From NCBI GenBank assembly GCA_947073545.1, contig CAMTMP010000010.1:1-64000 (forward strand): a stretch of 64,000 nt of DNA, in the 5' to 3' direction. Source of the stretch: an uncultured bacterium (GTDB taxonomy: Bacteria; Bacillota; Clostridia; Lachnospirales; Lachnospiraceae). The position numbers were made by a program, and so were the translations under genes. This document shows, piece after piece, positions 24,611-33,619 of the stretch. How positions within the stretch are numbered: position 1 is the stretch's first letter; each line of letters begins with the position of its first letter. The notes beneath the pieces are model-generated. The model made no database searches. It was not told where the DNA came from and saw only the letters and a list, made by a program, of their open reading frames with translations.

Positions 24611-25354
24611 ATGATGACGGTACGTGAAGTGAGCAAGATTGCCGGAGTGAGTATACGCACTCTGCAATACTATGACAAGATCGGTCTTTTGCATCCGACG
24701 GGATACACCGATGCGGGATACAGACTGTATGACGATGCGGATCTGGAACGCCTTCAGCACATTTTACTGTTTCGTGAGTTGGAGCTTCCGCTAAAGGATA
24801 TCAGGGAAATCATGAATAGTCCTGATTTTGACAGGGGTAAGGCACTGGAGCAGCAGATAGAACTGCTGACGCTCAAGAAGGAACATCTGGATAACCTGAT
24901 CAAGTTCGCGCTCGGAATAAAAATGTTAGGAGTGAAACATATGGATTTTTCAGCTTTTGATAGGAGCAAACTGGACGAATATGCAAGGCAGGCGAAAGAA
25001 CAGTGGGGAAACACACCGGAGTATAAAGAGTTTGCCGAGAAATCAAAAAACAGAACAGAGGGGGAGGACAAACTTCTGGCTGACCACTTTATGCGACTCT
25101 TCAAAGAGGCGGGCGAAATGAGGCATACCGATCCAGCGTCACCCAAGGCGCAGGATCTTGTGAGAAGGATACAGGATTATATCACGGAGAATATGTATAC
25201 TTGTGGTAAGAAAATATTAAGCGGATTGGGCAAGATGTATTCCGGCGGCGGGGATATTACCAAGAACATCGACGGCATTGGCGGGGAAGGAACCGGCGAA
25301 TTTGTCGATAAAGCCATTCAGATATATACCCAAGGAAGCCTTTCCAAGATGTAA
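24611..25354 (+). CDS. TipA-like MerR-family regulator
   Basis: Residues 1-70 are a MerR winged helix (TVREVSKIAGVSIRTLQYYDKIGLL, then GYRLYDDADLERLQ). A coiled coil follows, and from about residue 118 a TipAS-type drug-recognition domain (DEYARQAKEQWGNTPEYKEF). In TipAL the domain binds thiopeptides and related compounds and activates the gene's own promoter. The start at 24611 follows GGAGG by 8 bases. An internal ATG at 24941 has its own AGGAG site and would give a 137-residue TipAS-like short form. Confidence 0.88.
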   Translation: MMTVREVSKIAGVSIRTLQYYDKIGLLHPTGYTDAGYRLYDDADLERLQHILLFRELELPLKDIREIMNSPDFDRGKALEQQIELLTLKKEHLDNLIKFALGIKMLGVKHMDFSAFDRSKLDEYARQAKEQWGNTPEYKEFAEKSKNRTEGEDKLLADHFMRLFKEAGEMRHTDPASPKAQDLVRRIQDYITENMYTCGKKILSGLGKMYSGGGDITKNIDGIGGEGTGEFVDKAIQIYTQGSLSKM

Positions 25355-25722
25355 ATGTTGTGCCGCCATAAACGTGAGGGATGTATCAAAGTTCCGTGTA
25401 GTGGAGAGTGCAAAGCATAGATGAGTTATGTAAACTAATGATTTGGATGTTCGCGCGATATTTGCGCGATAAACCACACTATACTGACCGCGAAATATGT
25501 GATATTATGTAACCTGTAAAAGGGGAACACGTATGGCGCTTCATTCATACGTGATAAGGAAGCTGCGGGAGTGATTTCGCAGTTTTCTTTGTGCCTGTTG
25601 GCAGACTTCGGAGTGGACAAATTTAGTATATATTTGAGGCAGGCGCTTGGTATTACTTTCCACCAAAATTTCACAATACGCCCTATACATTCCAGCCAAA
25701 ACATGATATAGTTTTTAAGGAT
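25355..25722. other. Gene-free stretch with small hairpins
   Basis: No convincing gene. CACGTATG (25528-25535) pairs with CATACGTG (25546-25553). A CTGCG/CGCAG stem (25563-25582) is followed by TTTTCTTT and could terminate or attenuate transcription. Short frames here look like noise or old coding remnants. Confidence 0.4.
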
Positions 25723-25769
25723 TGTTACAAAATGTGACAAAACGTAATATTTTGTAATAAAAATGTTAC
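25723..25769 (+). promoter_or_regulatory. WalR-like direct repeats before the lysozyme gene
   Basis: TGTAAT-N5-TGTTAC at 25753-25769 fits the WalR/YycF consensus TGTWAH-N5-TGTWAH exactly. A second, weaker pair TGTTAC-N4-TGTGAC is at 25723-25738. WalRK controls cell-wall hydrolases, and the gene 105 bases downstream is one. TTACAAAAT and ATTTTGTAA also form a 9-bp inverted repeat here. Confidence 0.5.
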
Positions 25770-25874
25770 GGACAGAGTACGCATAGAGGAGCAATCCGAG
25801 GAAAAGAACAAAAGAAAACGGGCATGTGAGTAAACGAAAGGGAAAAATCCGGTGCGGCCGGGTAAAAGGTACAA

Positions 25875-27071
25875 ATGATAAAATCAAATAAAGGGTTCGT
25901 ACATAGACTGAACAGGGGAATCAGGCGGGTGAGCGCACTGTTTCTGGCGGGTGCGCTGACACTGGCGCCGGGGCTTAAGGCGGAGGCGGTGGGAGCGGGC
26001 AGCTCTATTGCCAGAGGCATTGACGTGTCCAAGCACAATCTGGGTATCGACTGGAGTCAGGTGCCTTCTTCCGGGGTGTCTTTTGTCTTTGTGAAGGCGG
26101 GCAGTACAAACTCAGGGGTAGATCCCTATTTTGACGTGAATATGCGCGGCGCAAATGCAGCCGGTCTGCGGACGGGCGTGTATCTGTATTCCTATGCGAC
26201 GAATGCGGAGCAGGCGAGGGCCGAGGCAAACCAGTTGATGCAGTGGATCGGCAATTATACGGTGAATTACCCGGTGGTTTATGATGTGGAAGCGCCCTGC
26301 CACAAGAATATGTCGCAGGCGCAGCTTCAGGAGCTGATCAACGCGTTTTGCTCGATCGTTGAAGCCAACGGCTATTATCCGGTGGTCTACTCCAGCCGGA
26401 ACATGTTTCGGGATAAGATCGGTAATATCGGATACGACAAGTGGGTGGCGCAGTATGCGGATGCGCTCGAGTACGATGGCGGCGCGGCTTTCTGGCAGAA
26501 CACTTCCCACGGCAAGGTGGCCGGGATACCCACCAGAGTGGATATGAATTATCAGTTTAAGGACTACGCGTCTTTGATTGTGGCGGACGGTTTTGCGCCC
26601 CGCGGTGATCAGACGGTATTTTATGCGGGCTATCGGATGCAGCGAAACTGCTGGGCGAACTGGGAAGATAAAAAGTATCATTTGGATGAGAACGGCTTTG
26701 TGCAGAAGGGCTGCTGGTTTGAGGACGAGACGGGCAGATATTTCCTCGCCACGAAGGATGGACACGCTCTACGGGAGGATGTGACGATCGAGGGGCAGGA
26801 CTATTACTTCGACGAAAATGCGGTGATGCAGCGTGGGCTGGTGACAAAACCCGACGGCAATGTGTATTATTATGACCCGGCCACGGGTGCATTGCAGAGA
26901 AACGTGACGGTAAATGTGGACGGCACGGATTACACGGTGGACGGCAATGGTATCGCAGCTGTGGCTGCGCCTCCTGCGGAGCCTGCACCGGAGGCGGCAT
27001 CTGTGGAACCGGCTCCGGCAGACAGCGCAGAGACGGCTCCCGCTTCGGCGGACGAAGTCCCGGTACGGTGA
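25875..27071 (+). CDS. Secreted GH25 lysozyme with wall-binding repeats
   Basis: A signal peptide (about 1-38) precedes a GH25 muramidase domain (about 45-235) with GIDVSKHN, IDWSQV, FVKAG and the catalytic YPVVYDVEAP (DxE). Residues about 250-345 hold several YxxxxDENGxxxxG-type repeats like choline-binding or glucan-binding modules. The last 45 residues are Ala/Pro/Glu-rich. It cleaves peptidoglycan outside the cell. WalR-like boxes upstream suggest control by wall stress. A hairpin at 27157-27189 follows. Confidence 0.88.
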   Translation: MIKSNKGFVHRLNRGIRRVSALFLAGALTLAPGLKAEAVGAGSSIARGIDVSKHNLGIDWSQVPSSGVSFVFVKAGSTNSGVDPYFDVNMRGANAAGLRTGVYLYSYATNAEQARAEANQLMQWIGNYTVNYPVVYDVEAPCHKNMSQAQLQELINAFCSIVEANGYYPVVYSSRNMFRDKIGNIGYDKWVAQYADALEYDGGAAFWQNTSHGKVAGIPTRVDMNYQFKDYASLIVADGFAPRGDQTVFYAGYRMQRNCWANWEDKKYHLDENGFVQKGCWFEDETGRYFLATKDGHALREDVTIEGQDYYFDENAVMQRGLVTKPDGNVYYYDPATGALQRNVTVNVDGTDYTVDGNGIAAVAAPPAEPAPEAASVEPAPADSAETAPASADEVPVR

Positions 27072-27156
27072 GAGAGGGCCAGGCGTTGAAGCCGTAAAAA
27101 GGTTAGAATGAGTGATCGTGCTGCAAGAGGACAAGAGGCACGAAAGTATGAGGATT

Positions 27157-27189
27157 AAAGGGCACCGGCGCAAATCGGCGCCCTTTGCT
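27157..27189 (+). terminator. Hairpin after the lysozyme gene
   Basis: AAAGGGCACCG (27157-27167) pairs with CGGCGCCCTTT (27176-27186) with one mismatch. The short T tract is inside the stem end. From 27190 to 27401 I see only a possible -10 (TATAAT near 27260) for the next operon. Confidence 0.55.
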
Positions 27190-27401
27190 GCTTCATGTAG
27201 GGGCGGCCTGCAGAGATATTCGTGCAGAGAAAAACCTCTTTTAAATATGACGGCGATGGTATATAATAAAATCTGTATGGGCAGAGTGAAAAGAAGTTCC
27301 AATGCTCATGTGAGAGGGCATTTCGCAAAGACCCTATAAGTTTCACGCAAGAGTATGCCTGAAAGGCGGCATTCTCTGCAGCTAGAAAGGCGTGGCGGCG
27401 A

Positions 27402-27722
27402 ATGAACTGTAAAGAAGCAGAGAAAAAAATACCCCCGTTTCTGGACGATGAACTGGACGGAAGGGGTCTGGCGGAGTTTGTGGAACATATCAAGGACTGC
27501 CCGGAATGTATGGAAGAGTTATCCATCCAATTTTTGGTGGCCGAGGGTCTTGAGCAGCTCGAGCGGGGCAATAATTTTAACCTGCAAAAAGCCCTTACAT
27601 GGAAGCTGGATGATGCGGCGTACAAAATTCGGGTAAACCGTATCCTGCGGCATATTCTTTTGGTGCTGGAGGCAGCAGTCGTGGTGGTGATTATTGCAGC
27701 GCTGATCATTGTATCTATGTAA
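27402..27722 (+). CDS. zf-HC2 anti-sigma-like membrane protein
   Basis: 106 residues. The N-terminal H-x3-C-x2-C zinc site in HIKDCPECMEEL matches zf-HC2 anti-sigma factors, and a single C-terminal membrane helix (HILLVLEAAVVVVIIAALIIVSM) anchors it with the zinc domain inside. No sigma factor gene is adjacent; instead it precedes polA by 25 bases. The partner is therefore unknown, and a redox-sensing role is possible. Confidence 0.7.
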   Translation: MNCKEAEKKIPPFLDDELDGRGLAEFVEHIKDCPECMEELSIQFLVAEGLEQLERGNNFNLQKALTWKLDDAAYKIRVNRILRHILLVLEAAVVVVIIAALIIVSM

Positions 27723-27747
27723 TTAATAGAGAAAGGCTTAAGAGCAT

Positions 27748-30477
27748 ATGGCTTTGAAACTGGTTTTGATAGACGGACACAGCATATTGAACAGAGCTTT
27801 TTACGGGGTACCGGAACTGACCAACGGGCAGGGACTTCATACAAACGCGATCTACGGCTTTTTAAATATTATGTTTAAGATTCTGGAGGAGGAGCAGGCG
27901 GATTATTTGGCGGTGGCTTTTGACGTTCATGCGCCCACCTTCCGCCACGAGATTTACAAGGAGTATAAGGGCACGAGAAAACCCATGCCTACGGAGCTTC
28001 GGGAACAGGTGCCGGTGATGAAGGAACTGCTCCTTGCCATGGGCATCTGTGTGGTGGAGAAGGCGGGGCTGGAGGCGGACGACATTCTGGGAACCGTTGC
28101 GAAGCGCGCGGAGCGGGAAGGGATGGCGGTCTCTCTCGTATCCGGCGACAGGGATCTTTTGCAGGTGGCGACAGATCATATCCGCATCCGCATTCCCAAG
28201 ACCAAGGGCGGCAGAACGCAGGTGGAGGATTACTATGCGAAGGACGTGGAGGCGGCCTATCAGGTAAATCCGATTCAGTTTATCGACTTAAAGGCCCTGA
28301 TGGGTGATACGGCGGACAACATTCCGGGCGTGCCCAAGGTGGGAGAAAAGACGGCCACTGAGTTGATGGTCACCTACGGGTCACTGGAAAATATTTATGC
28401 CCATGTGGAGGAGATTTCCAAAAAGTCGATTCGGGAATCACTGATTGCCAACAGGGAACTTGCGGATCTCAGCAAGGTGCTGGCGACGATCAACGTAGAT
28501 GCGGACATTGATTTTGACTTTAAGCAGGCGAAGATTGGCGACTTCTATACGGAAGAAGCCTATGTGATGTGCAAGCAGCTTGAATTTAAAAATATGCTTT
28601 CCCGTTTTTCCAAAGATGTGGCGGCGTCGAACAGTCAGGAGGCCGATTTTCATACGGTGACGGAGAAGAAGGAGGCCGAGGCGCTTTTCCTCGCCTGCGA
28701 AAAAAAGGGGGAAGCGGCAGGGGAGAGCCGAGAGATCGGACTTGCGGTTTTCAGGGACAGCAAAGAAGAAAACGGCTGTATGGGCATCGCGCTTGCACCG
28801 GAGGAGAACCATGTGGCTTTCATTCCATGTCAGGGAGAGGTGACAGAGAACTACCTGAGAGAGCGGCTGACAGCCCTGAACAAAAATGAATTATGTAATC
28901 TTAATGTTTTTGATATCAAATCACTTTACGACATGATAGAGGAACCGGGCTGGGAGAGCATGTGGCGCTGCGATACGGGCGCGCAGGATGTGCTAAAGCC
29001 TTACCGGGACAGGAGATATTTCGATATACTGATTGCGGCGTACCTGATCAATCCGTTAAAGAATGATTACCAGACGGAGGATATCGCGGGCGAGTATCTG
29101 TCGCTGACGATTCCGGACAGGACACAGGTCTGCGGGAAAGGAACTTACGCGCAGGCGTATGAGAAGGAGCCGGAGGCTTTTGCGAGGTATGCATGTTATC
29201 AGGCTTATGTCTGTCTGGCAGCGTCGCGGGTTCTGAAAGAAAAGCTGACGGGGCAGGGAATGGACGGGCTCTTTTTTGAGATCGAGATGCCGCTTTCCCG
29301 CGTACTTTGTGACATGGAGTCCTACGGTGTGCTGGTGCAGCCTGCGGAACTGAAATCCTACGGCGAGGCCCTTACAGGGAGAATCGAACAACTGGAGCAG
29401 GCGGTCTATCGGCAGGCGGATTGTACCTTCAATATCAACTCGCCCAAGCAGCTTGCGGAGATTCTTTTCGAGAAGATGGGCATCAAGGGCGGCAAAAAGA
29501 CGAAGACCGGGTATTCCACGGCGGCGGACGTGCTGGAGAAGCTGGCGCCAGACTATCCGATTGTATCTGATATACTGGAATACAGGGGGCTTATGAAATT
29601 AAAGTCCACCTATGCGGAGGGGCTTTCTGCGTGTATTGCCGCAGACGGCAGGATTCATTCCACCTTTAACCAGACGATTACGGCTACCGGGCGGATCAGT
29701 TCCACGGAGCCGAATCTGCAGAACATTCCGATGCGCATGGAGCTTGGGCGGCGGATCCGCAAAGTGTTTGTACCGGGAGAAGGGTGTCTTTTCATGGATG
29801 CGGACTACTCTCAGATCGAGCTGCGGATATTGGCGCATATGTCTGAGGATGAGCAGTTGATTGAAGCCTACCGGATGGAGGAGGACATTCACCGGATTAC
29901 CGCTTCCAAGGTATTTCATACGCCCTTCGAGGAGGTCACGGACTTGCAGAGGCGCAATGCCAAGGCGGTCAATTTCGGTATTGTATATGGCATCAGCTCT
30001 TTCGGGCTGAGTCAGGACTTAAGTATCTCCAAGAAAGAGGCGGCGGAATACATCGAGCAGTATTTTGAGACTTATCCGGGCGTAAAGCGGTTTTTGGATC
30101 ATATGGTGGCGGAGGCGAAGGAGCGCGGTTATGTCGTGACGATGTACGGAAGAAGACGTCCCATTCCGGAACTGTCATCCAACAATTTTATGCAGCGTTC
30201 CTTCGGCGAGAGGGTAGCCATGAACTCCCCGATTCAGGGAACGGCGGCGGACATTATGAAGATCGCCATGATCCGGGTGTGGGAAAAGCTCCGCAGGGAA
30301 AATCTGAAATCCCGTCTGATTTTACAGGTGCACGACGAGCTGCTGATTGAGACAAAGGCGGGGGAGGAAGAGCAGGTCCGCCGGATTCTGACGGAGCAGA
30401 TGCAGCAGGCGGCGGAACTGTCCGTGCGGCTGGAGATCGATTTGCACACAGGGGCAGACTGGTACGAGGCAAAGTGA
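27748..30477 (+). CDS. polA: DNA polymerase I
   Basis: A 909-residue repair and Okazaki-fragment polymerase. Residues 1-290 form the 5' nuclease (LVLIDGHSILNRAFYG, AFDVHAPTFRHE, DNIPGVPKVGEKTA). About 300-510 is an exonuclease-fold region without the classical DxE proofreading residues, as in many Firmicutes. The polymerase domain has motif A DADYSQIELRILAH, motif B RRNAKAVNFGIVYG and motif C LQVHDELLIE. It is followed by coaE after 139 bases. Confidence 0.97.
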   Translation: MALKLVLIDGHSILNRAFYGVPELTNGQGLHTNAIYGFLNIMFKILEEEQADYLAVAFDVHAPTFRHEIYKEYKGTRKPMPTELREQVPVMKELLLAMGICVVEKAGLEADDILGTVAKRAEREGMAVSLVSGDRDLLQVATDHIRIRIPKTKGGRTQVEDYYAKDVEAAYQVNPIQFIDLKALMGDTADNIPGVPKVGEKTATELMVTYGSLENIYAHVEEISKKSIRESLIANRELADLSKVLATINVDADIDFDFKQAKIGDFYTEEAYVMCKQLEFKNMLSRFSKDVAASNSQEADFHTVTEKKEAEALFLACEKKGEAAGESREIGLAVFRDSKEENGCMGIALAPEENHVAFIPCQGEVTENYLRERLTALNKNELCNLNVFDIKSLYDMIEEPGWESMWRCDTGAQDVLKPYRDRRYFDILIAAYLINPLKNDYQTEDIAGEYLSLTIPDRTQVCGKGTYAQAYEKEPEAFARYACYQAYVCLAASRVLKEKLTGQGMDGLFFEIEMPLSRVLCDMESYGVLVQPAELKSYGEALTGRIEQLEQAVYRQADCTFNINSPKQLAEILFEKMGIKGGKKTKTGYSTAADVLEKLAPDYPIVSDILEYRGLMKLKSTYAEGLSACIAADGRIHSTFNQTITATGRISSTEPNLQNIPMRMELGRRIRKVFVPGEGCLFMDADYSQIELRILAHMSEDEQLIEAYRMEEDIHRITASKVFHTPFEEVTDLQRRNAKAVNFGIVYGISSFGLSQDLSISKKEAAEYIEQYFETYPGVKRFLDHMVAEAKERGYVVTMYGRRRPIPELSSNNFMQRSFGERVAMNSPIQGTAADIMKIAMIRVWEKLRRENLKSRLILQVHDELLIETKAGEEEQVRRILTEQMQQAAELSVRLEIDLHTGADWYEAK

Positions 30478-30616
30478 GGAATCCTGACGGCACTACAGCA
30501 GGAGAGCGTAAGAAACATTTGGGAAGAGACCGGAAGCATACGTAACAGGGAAGCCGAAGGCGGAACGGATGTGATCATACGACAGTACAGGGAAAGAAAA
30601 GCCGGGAAGATGCGAT

Positions 30617-31225
30617 ATGAGAGTCATAGGGATTACAGGCGGCGTGGGGGCCGGGAAATCGGAGGTTTTGGCCTATCTGGAAGGGCGGCGGGACAGCCGT
30701 GTTATTATGGCGGACCGGGTGGCCCATGAGCTGGAAGAGCCGGGGCAGGCATGCTATGAACCGCTGAAAGTGCTTCTTGGTGTAGAGATTCTGGATGCGG
30801 CGGGAAAGATTGACAGACAGAAGATGGCGGTCCGGATTTTCGGGGACGGAGAACTGTTACGGAAGGTAAACCGTATCGTGCATCCGGCGGTGAAAGCGTA
30901 TCTGACGGAGCAGATCGAGAAGGAGCGGGCGGACGGACGGCTGTCATGGCTTTTCATAGAGGCGGCGCTTTTGATTGAGGAAGGATATGCGGAAATTTTG
31001 GACGGGCTTTGGTATATCCATGCGGATGAGGAGGTCAGGCGGCAGAGGCTTCGGCATACGAGGGGCTACACGGATGAGAAGATCGATGCCATTTTGCAAA
31101 AGCAGCTCACGGCGCAGGCATTTCGTAGGCACTGCGGCGTAGTGATAGAAAACAACGGAACACTGGAAAGTGTTTACACACAAATAGACAAAGAATTGGG
31201 GGAAGATCAGTGGCAGAAGCAATGA
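30617..31225 (+). CDS. coaE: Dephospho-CoA kinase
   Basis: Last step of coenzyme A synthesis: phosphorylates the ribose 3'-OH of dephospho-CoA. The P-loop GITGGVGAGKSEV is at residues 5-17, then DRVAHELEEPGQACYEPL and the lid RQRLRHTRGYTDEKIDAIL. 202 residues, normal length. The next gene overlaps its 3' end, so translation is coupled. Confidence 0.95.
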   Translation: MRVIGITGGVGAGKSEVLAYLEGRRDSRVIMADRVAHELEEPGQACYEPLKVLLGVEILDAAGKIDRQKMAVRIFGDGELLRKVNRIVHPAVKAYLTEQIEKERADGRLSWLFIEAALLIEEGYAEILDGLWYIHADEEVRRQRLRHTRGYTDEKIDAILQKQLTAQAFRRHCGVVIENNGTLESVYTQIDKELGEDQWQKQ

Positions 31226-33570
31226 AATTTCCGGGGCAGCTGGTGTTTGGCCTGGATATCGGGACAAGGAGTATCGTGGGAACGGTAGGATACCGCACGG
31301 GCGGTAAGTTTCATGTGGTGTCGCAGAGCATCAGGGAGCATGGGACGAGAGCCATGCTGGATGGGCAGATTCATGATATTTACAAAGTGGGCGGCACCAT
31401 AAAGGAAGTCAAGGCGGAGCTGGAAGAGCGGATTGGCAGACCGCTTAAGGACGTCTGTATCGCGGCGGCCGGCCGTGTACTGCAGACGGTGACGCTGCGA
31501 GTGGATCAGGAGCTTGAGAACGAGCGGGAAATTCTGGGAGAGGATATTTATGCGCTGGACTCTCTTGGTGTGGAGAGGGCTTATCAGGAATTTCTGGAAA
31601 ATAACGACATGGATATGAAATTCTACTGTGTGGGTTATTCTGTCGTGCGCTATTATATGAACGGCTACACCATAGGAAACCTGGAAGGACATAAGGCGAA
31701 GACCATTGGCGCAGATATGATCGCTACTTTTCTGCCGGAGGACGTGGTGGACGGTCTCTACAAGGCGGTGTCTGTTGCGGGGCTTGAGGTGGTCAACCTG
31801 ACGCTGGAGCCGATTGCGGCGATTCAGGTGGCGATTCCGGAGATGTACCGTATGTTAAATATCGCGCTTGTGGATGTGGGCGCGGGTACTTCAGATATTT
31901 CCGTCACAAGGGACGGCAGCATCATCGCCTACGGGATGATTCCCATTGCCGGGGACTCCCTCACGGAGGTGGTTGCAAAGCACTGTCTGGTGGACTTTGC
32001 CACGGCGGAGCAGATCAAGCGTGACACCGGTGTGAAGGATGTGATCGAGTATAAGGACATCATGGGACTCAAGCAGACCATCACCAAAGAGGAAGTGGAG
32101 CGTGTGGTGTCAGATGTGATCGAGAATATGACCGGCCAGGTGGCGGCCAAGATTAAGGAACTAAACGGGGATAAGTCTGTCAGCGCAGTGTTTGTGGTGG
32201 GCGGCGGCGGTCGGCTGCCGGGCTACACGCAGGCGCTTGCGTCGAAGCTGGAGCTTCAGAACGAGCGTGTGGCGGTCAGGGGCGAGGAAGTCATGATGGG
32301 CATAGAGTTTCTGGAGGAAGAGGCCAGAAAGGACTCTCTGATGGTAACCCCCATCGGTATCTGCTTAAGTTTTTATGAGCAGAGCAATAACTTTATCTTT
32401 GTCTATTTCAATGAGCAGCGGGTCAAGATTTATGATAACAGCAAGGCAGCAGTGGTGGACGCGGCTATGCAGGCGGAGTTTGCAAGCGACGGACTGTTCC
32501 CGAAGCGCGGAAAAGAGCTGAATTTCACGGTGAACGGGAAACCTCGCATTGCCAGAGGCGAGCCGGGCGAGGCGGCGCGCATTACCGTCAACGGAAACGA
32601 GGCGGATATCTATACGCAGATTCATGCCAACGACCAGATTCGCGTGGTGGAATCAACCGCAGGCGAGGCGGCCCGGATGACGCTTGGACAGCTTCCGGAA
32701 TTTGGCTCCAAGATGTGGGTCGAAGTCAATGAGAAAAAGGTGGATCTGCCCAAGTTTGCCAGTGTCAACGGAGAGTTACAGTCCGAGTATTATGAGATTC
32801 AGGAAAACGATGCGATCGAGATTCTCGGATACTATACGGTACGACAGATTTCCGAGTTTATGGATGTGACGATCGATTGGAATATGAATATCTATGTCAA
32901 CAATAAGGTTGCGGATATGGATACGAAGGTGTACGAGAATTTTTCGGTGATCTGGACACTGGAAGATCTGCAGCTTTCCGATGTGGAGTTTTATGAGCAC
33001 ATCCGGACGGACGGGCAGGGTGATACGGCATCTACAGACAGACCGGCGGGTACGGCCGGATTTTCCATGGTGAAAAATGTCTCTGCGCCGGATGGAACAG
33101 GCGTCGGGGCGGACGGGCAGAATGCGGATGACGCGGATCAGTCGGCAGACGGAGTAGAAAATACGTTTGCGGGTAATGCGGCGGAAAACGGAAAGGCAGC
33201 AGGGGAACAGAAGCCCAGAGGTGCAAGAATCGTGATGGGCCCCGGCGTGAAGCGCGCCGAGGAGGAGGCGAGAGCCAAGGCGAAAGCCAGAGAGGAGGCA
33301 GCAGCCAGGGCCAGAGCGGAGGAGGAAAGGCGCAGGGAAGAGATTTTAAATAAAAATTTGCCTGTTCCCATCACCGTGATGGTAAACGGCAGCTCGGTTA
33401 AACTAAACGGCAAGAAAAACTACGTGTTTGTGGATGTGTTCGAGTACATTGACTTTGACCTGTCTAAGCCCGAGGGGAGCGGTATCGTGACCAATTTAAA
33501 CGGCAGGGGCGCGCAGTATATGGAGAGCATCAAGAACGGCGATGTGATCGAGATTTACTGGAAAAAATAA
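31210..33570 (+). CDS. Large FtsA/PilM-like actin-fold protein
   Basis: Residues 1-390 have an actin-like ATPase fold: PHOSPHATE-1 FGLDIGTRSIVG, an inserted FtsA-type subdomain, PHOSPHATE-2 LVDVGAGTSDIS and the adenosine loop VFVVGGGGRLPGY. About 400-590 repeat beta-rich segments (VNGKPRIARGEPGEAARITVNG). About 675-715 is a charged Ala/Arg/Glu coiled coil, and the last 60 residues form another small domain. At 786 residues it is much longer than FtsA. Probably a cell-division or envelope scaffold. The GTG at 31210 has a good GGGGGA; an ATG at 31222 overlaps the coaE stop. Confidence 0.75.
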   Translation: MAEAMKFPGQLVFGLDIGTRSIVGTVGYRTGGKFHVVSQSIREHGTRAMLDGQIHDIYKVGGTIKEVKAELEERIGRPLKDVCIAAAGRVLQTVTLRVDQELENEREILGEDIYALDSLGVERAYQEFLENNDMDMKFYCVGYSVVRYYMNGYTIGNLEGHKAKTIGADMIATFLPEDVVDGLYKAVSVAGLEVVNLTLEPIAAIQVAIPEMYRMLNIALVDVGAGTSDISVTRDGSIIAYGMIPIAGDSLTEVVAKHCLVDFATAEQIKRDTGVKDVIEYKDIMGLKQTITKEEVERVVSDVIENMTGQVAAKIKELNGDKSVSAVFVVGGGGRLPGYTQALASKLELQNERVAVRGEEVMMGIEFLEEEARKDSLMVTPIGICLSFYEQSNNFIFVYFNEQRVKIYDNSKAAVVDAAMQAEFASDGLFPKRGKELNFTVNGKPRIARGEPGEAARITVNGNEADIYTQIHANDQIRVVESTAGEAARMTLGQLPEFGSKMWVEVNEKKVDLPKFASVNGELQSEYYEIQENDAIEILGYYTVRQISEFMDVTIDWNMNIYVNNKVADMDTKVYENFSVIWTLEDLQLSDVEFYEHIRTDGQGDTASTDRPAGTAGFSMVKNVSAPDGTGVGADGQNADDADQSADGVENTFAGNAAENGKAAGEQKPRGARIVMGPGVKRAEEEARAKAKAREEAAARARAEEERRREEILNKNLPVPITVMVNGSSVKLNGKKNYVFVDVFEYIDFDLSKPEGSGIVTNLNGRGAQYMESIKNGDVIEIYWKK

Positions 33571-33619
33571 GAAAGAGAGAGGCGGCCGTGAAAACCGGCC
33601 GCAATGGGTTTACATAATT

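Noticed and set aside
25500..25700. Weak coding-like translation in the lysozyme upstream region
   Set aside because: Frames carry stops and no start or ribosome-binding site; the hairpins explain the structure better.
26112..26765. Minus-strand frame of 217 codons inside the lysozyme gene
   Set aside because: High-GC antisense frame of a gene with clear GH25 motifs; no family features.
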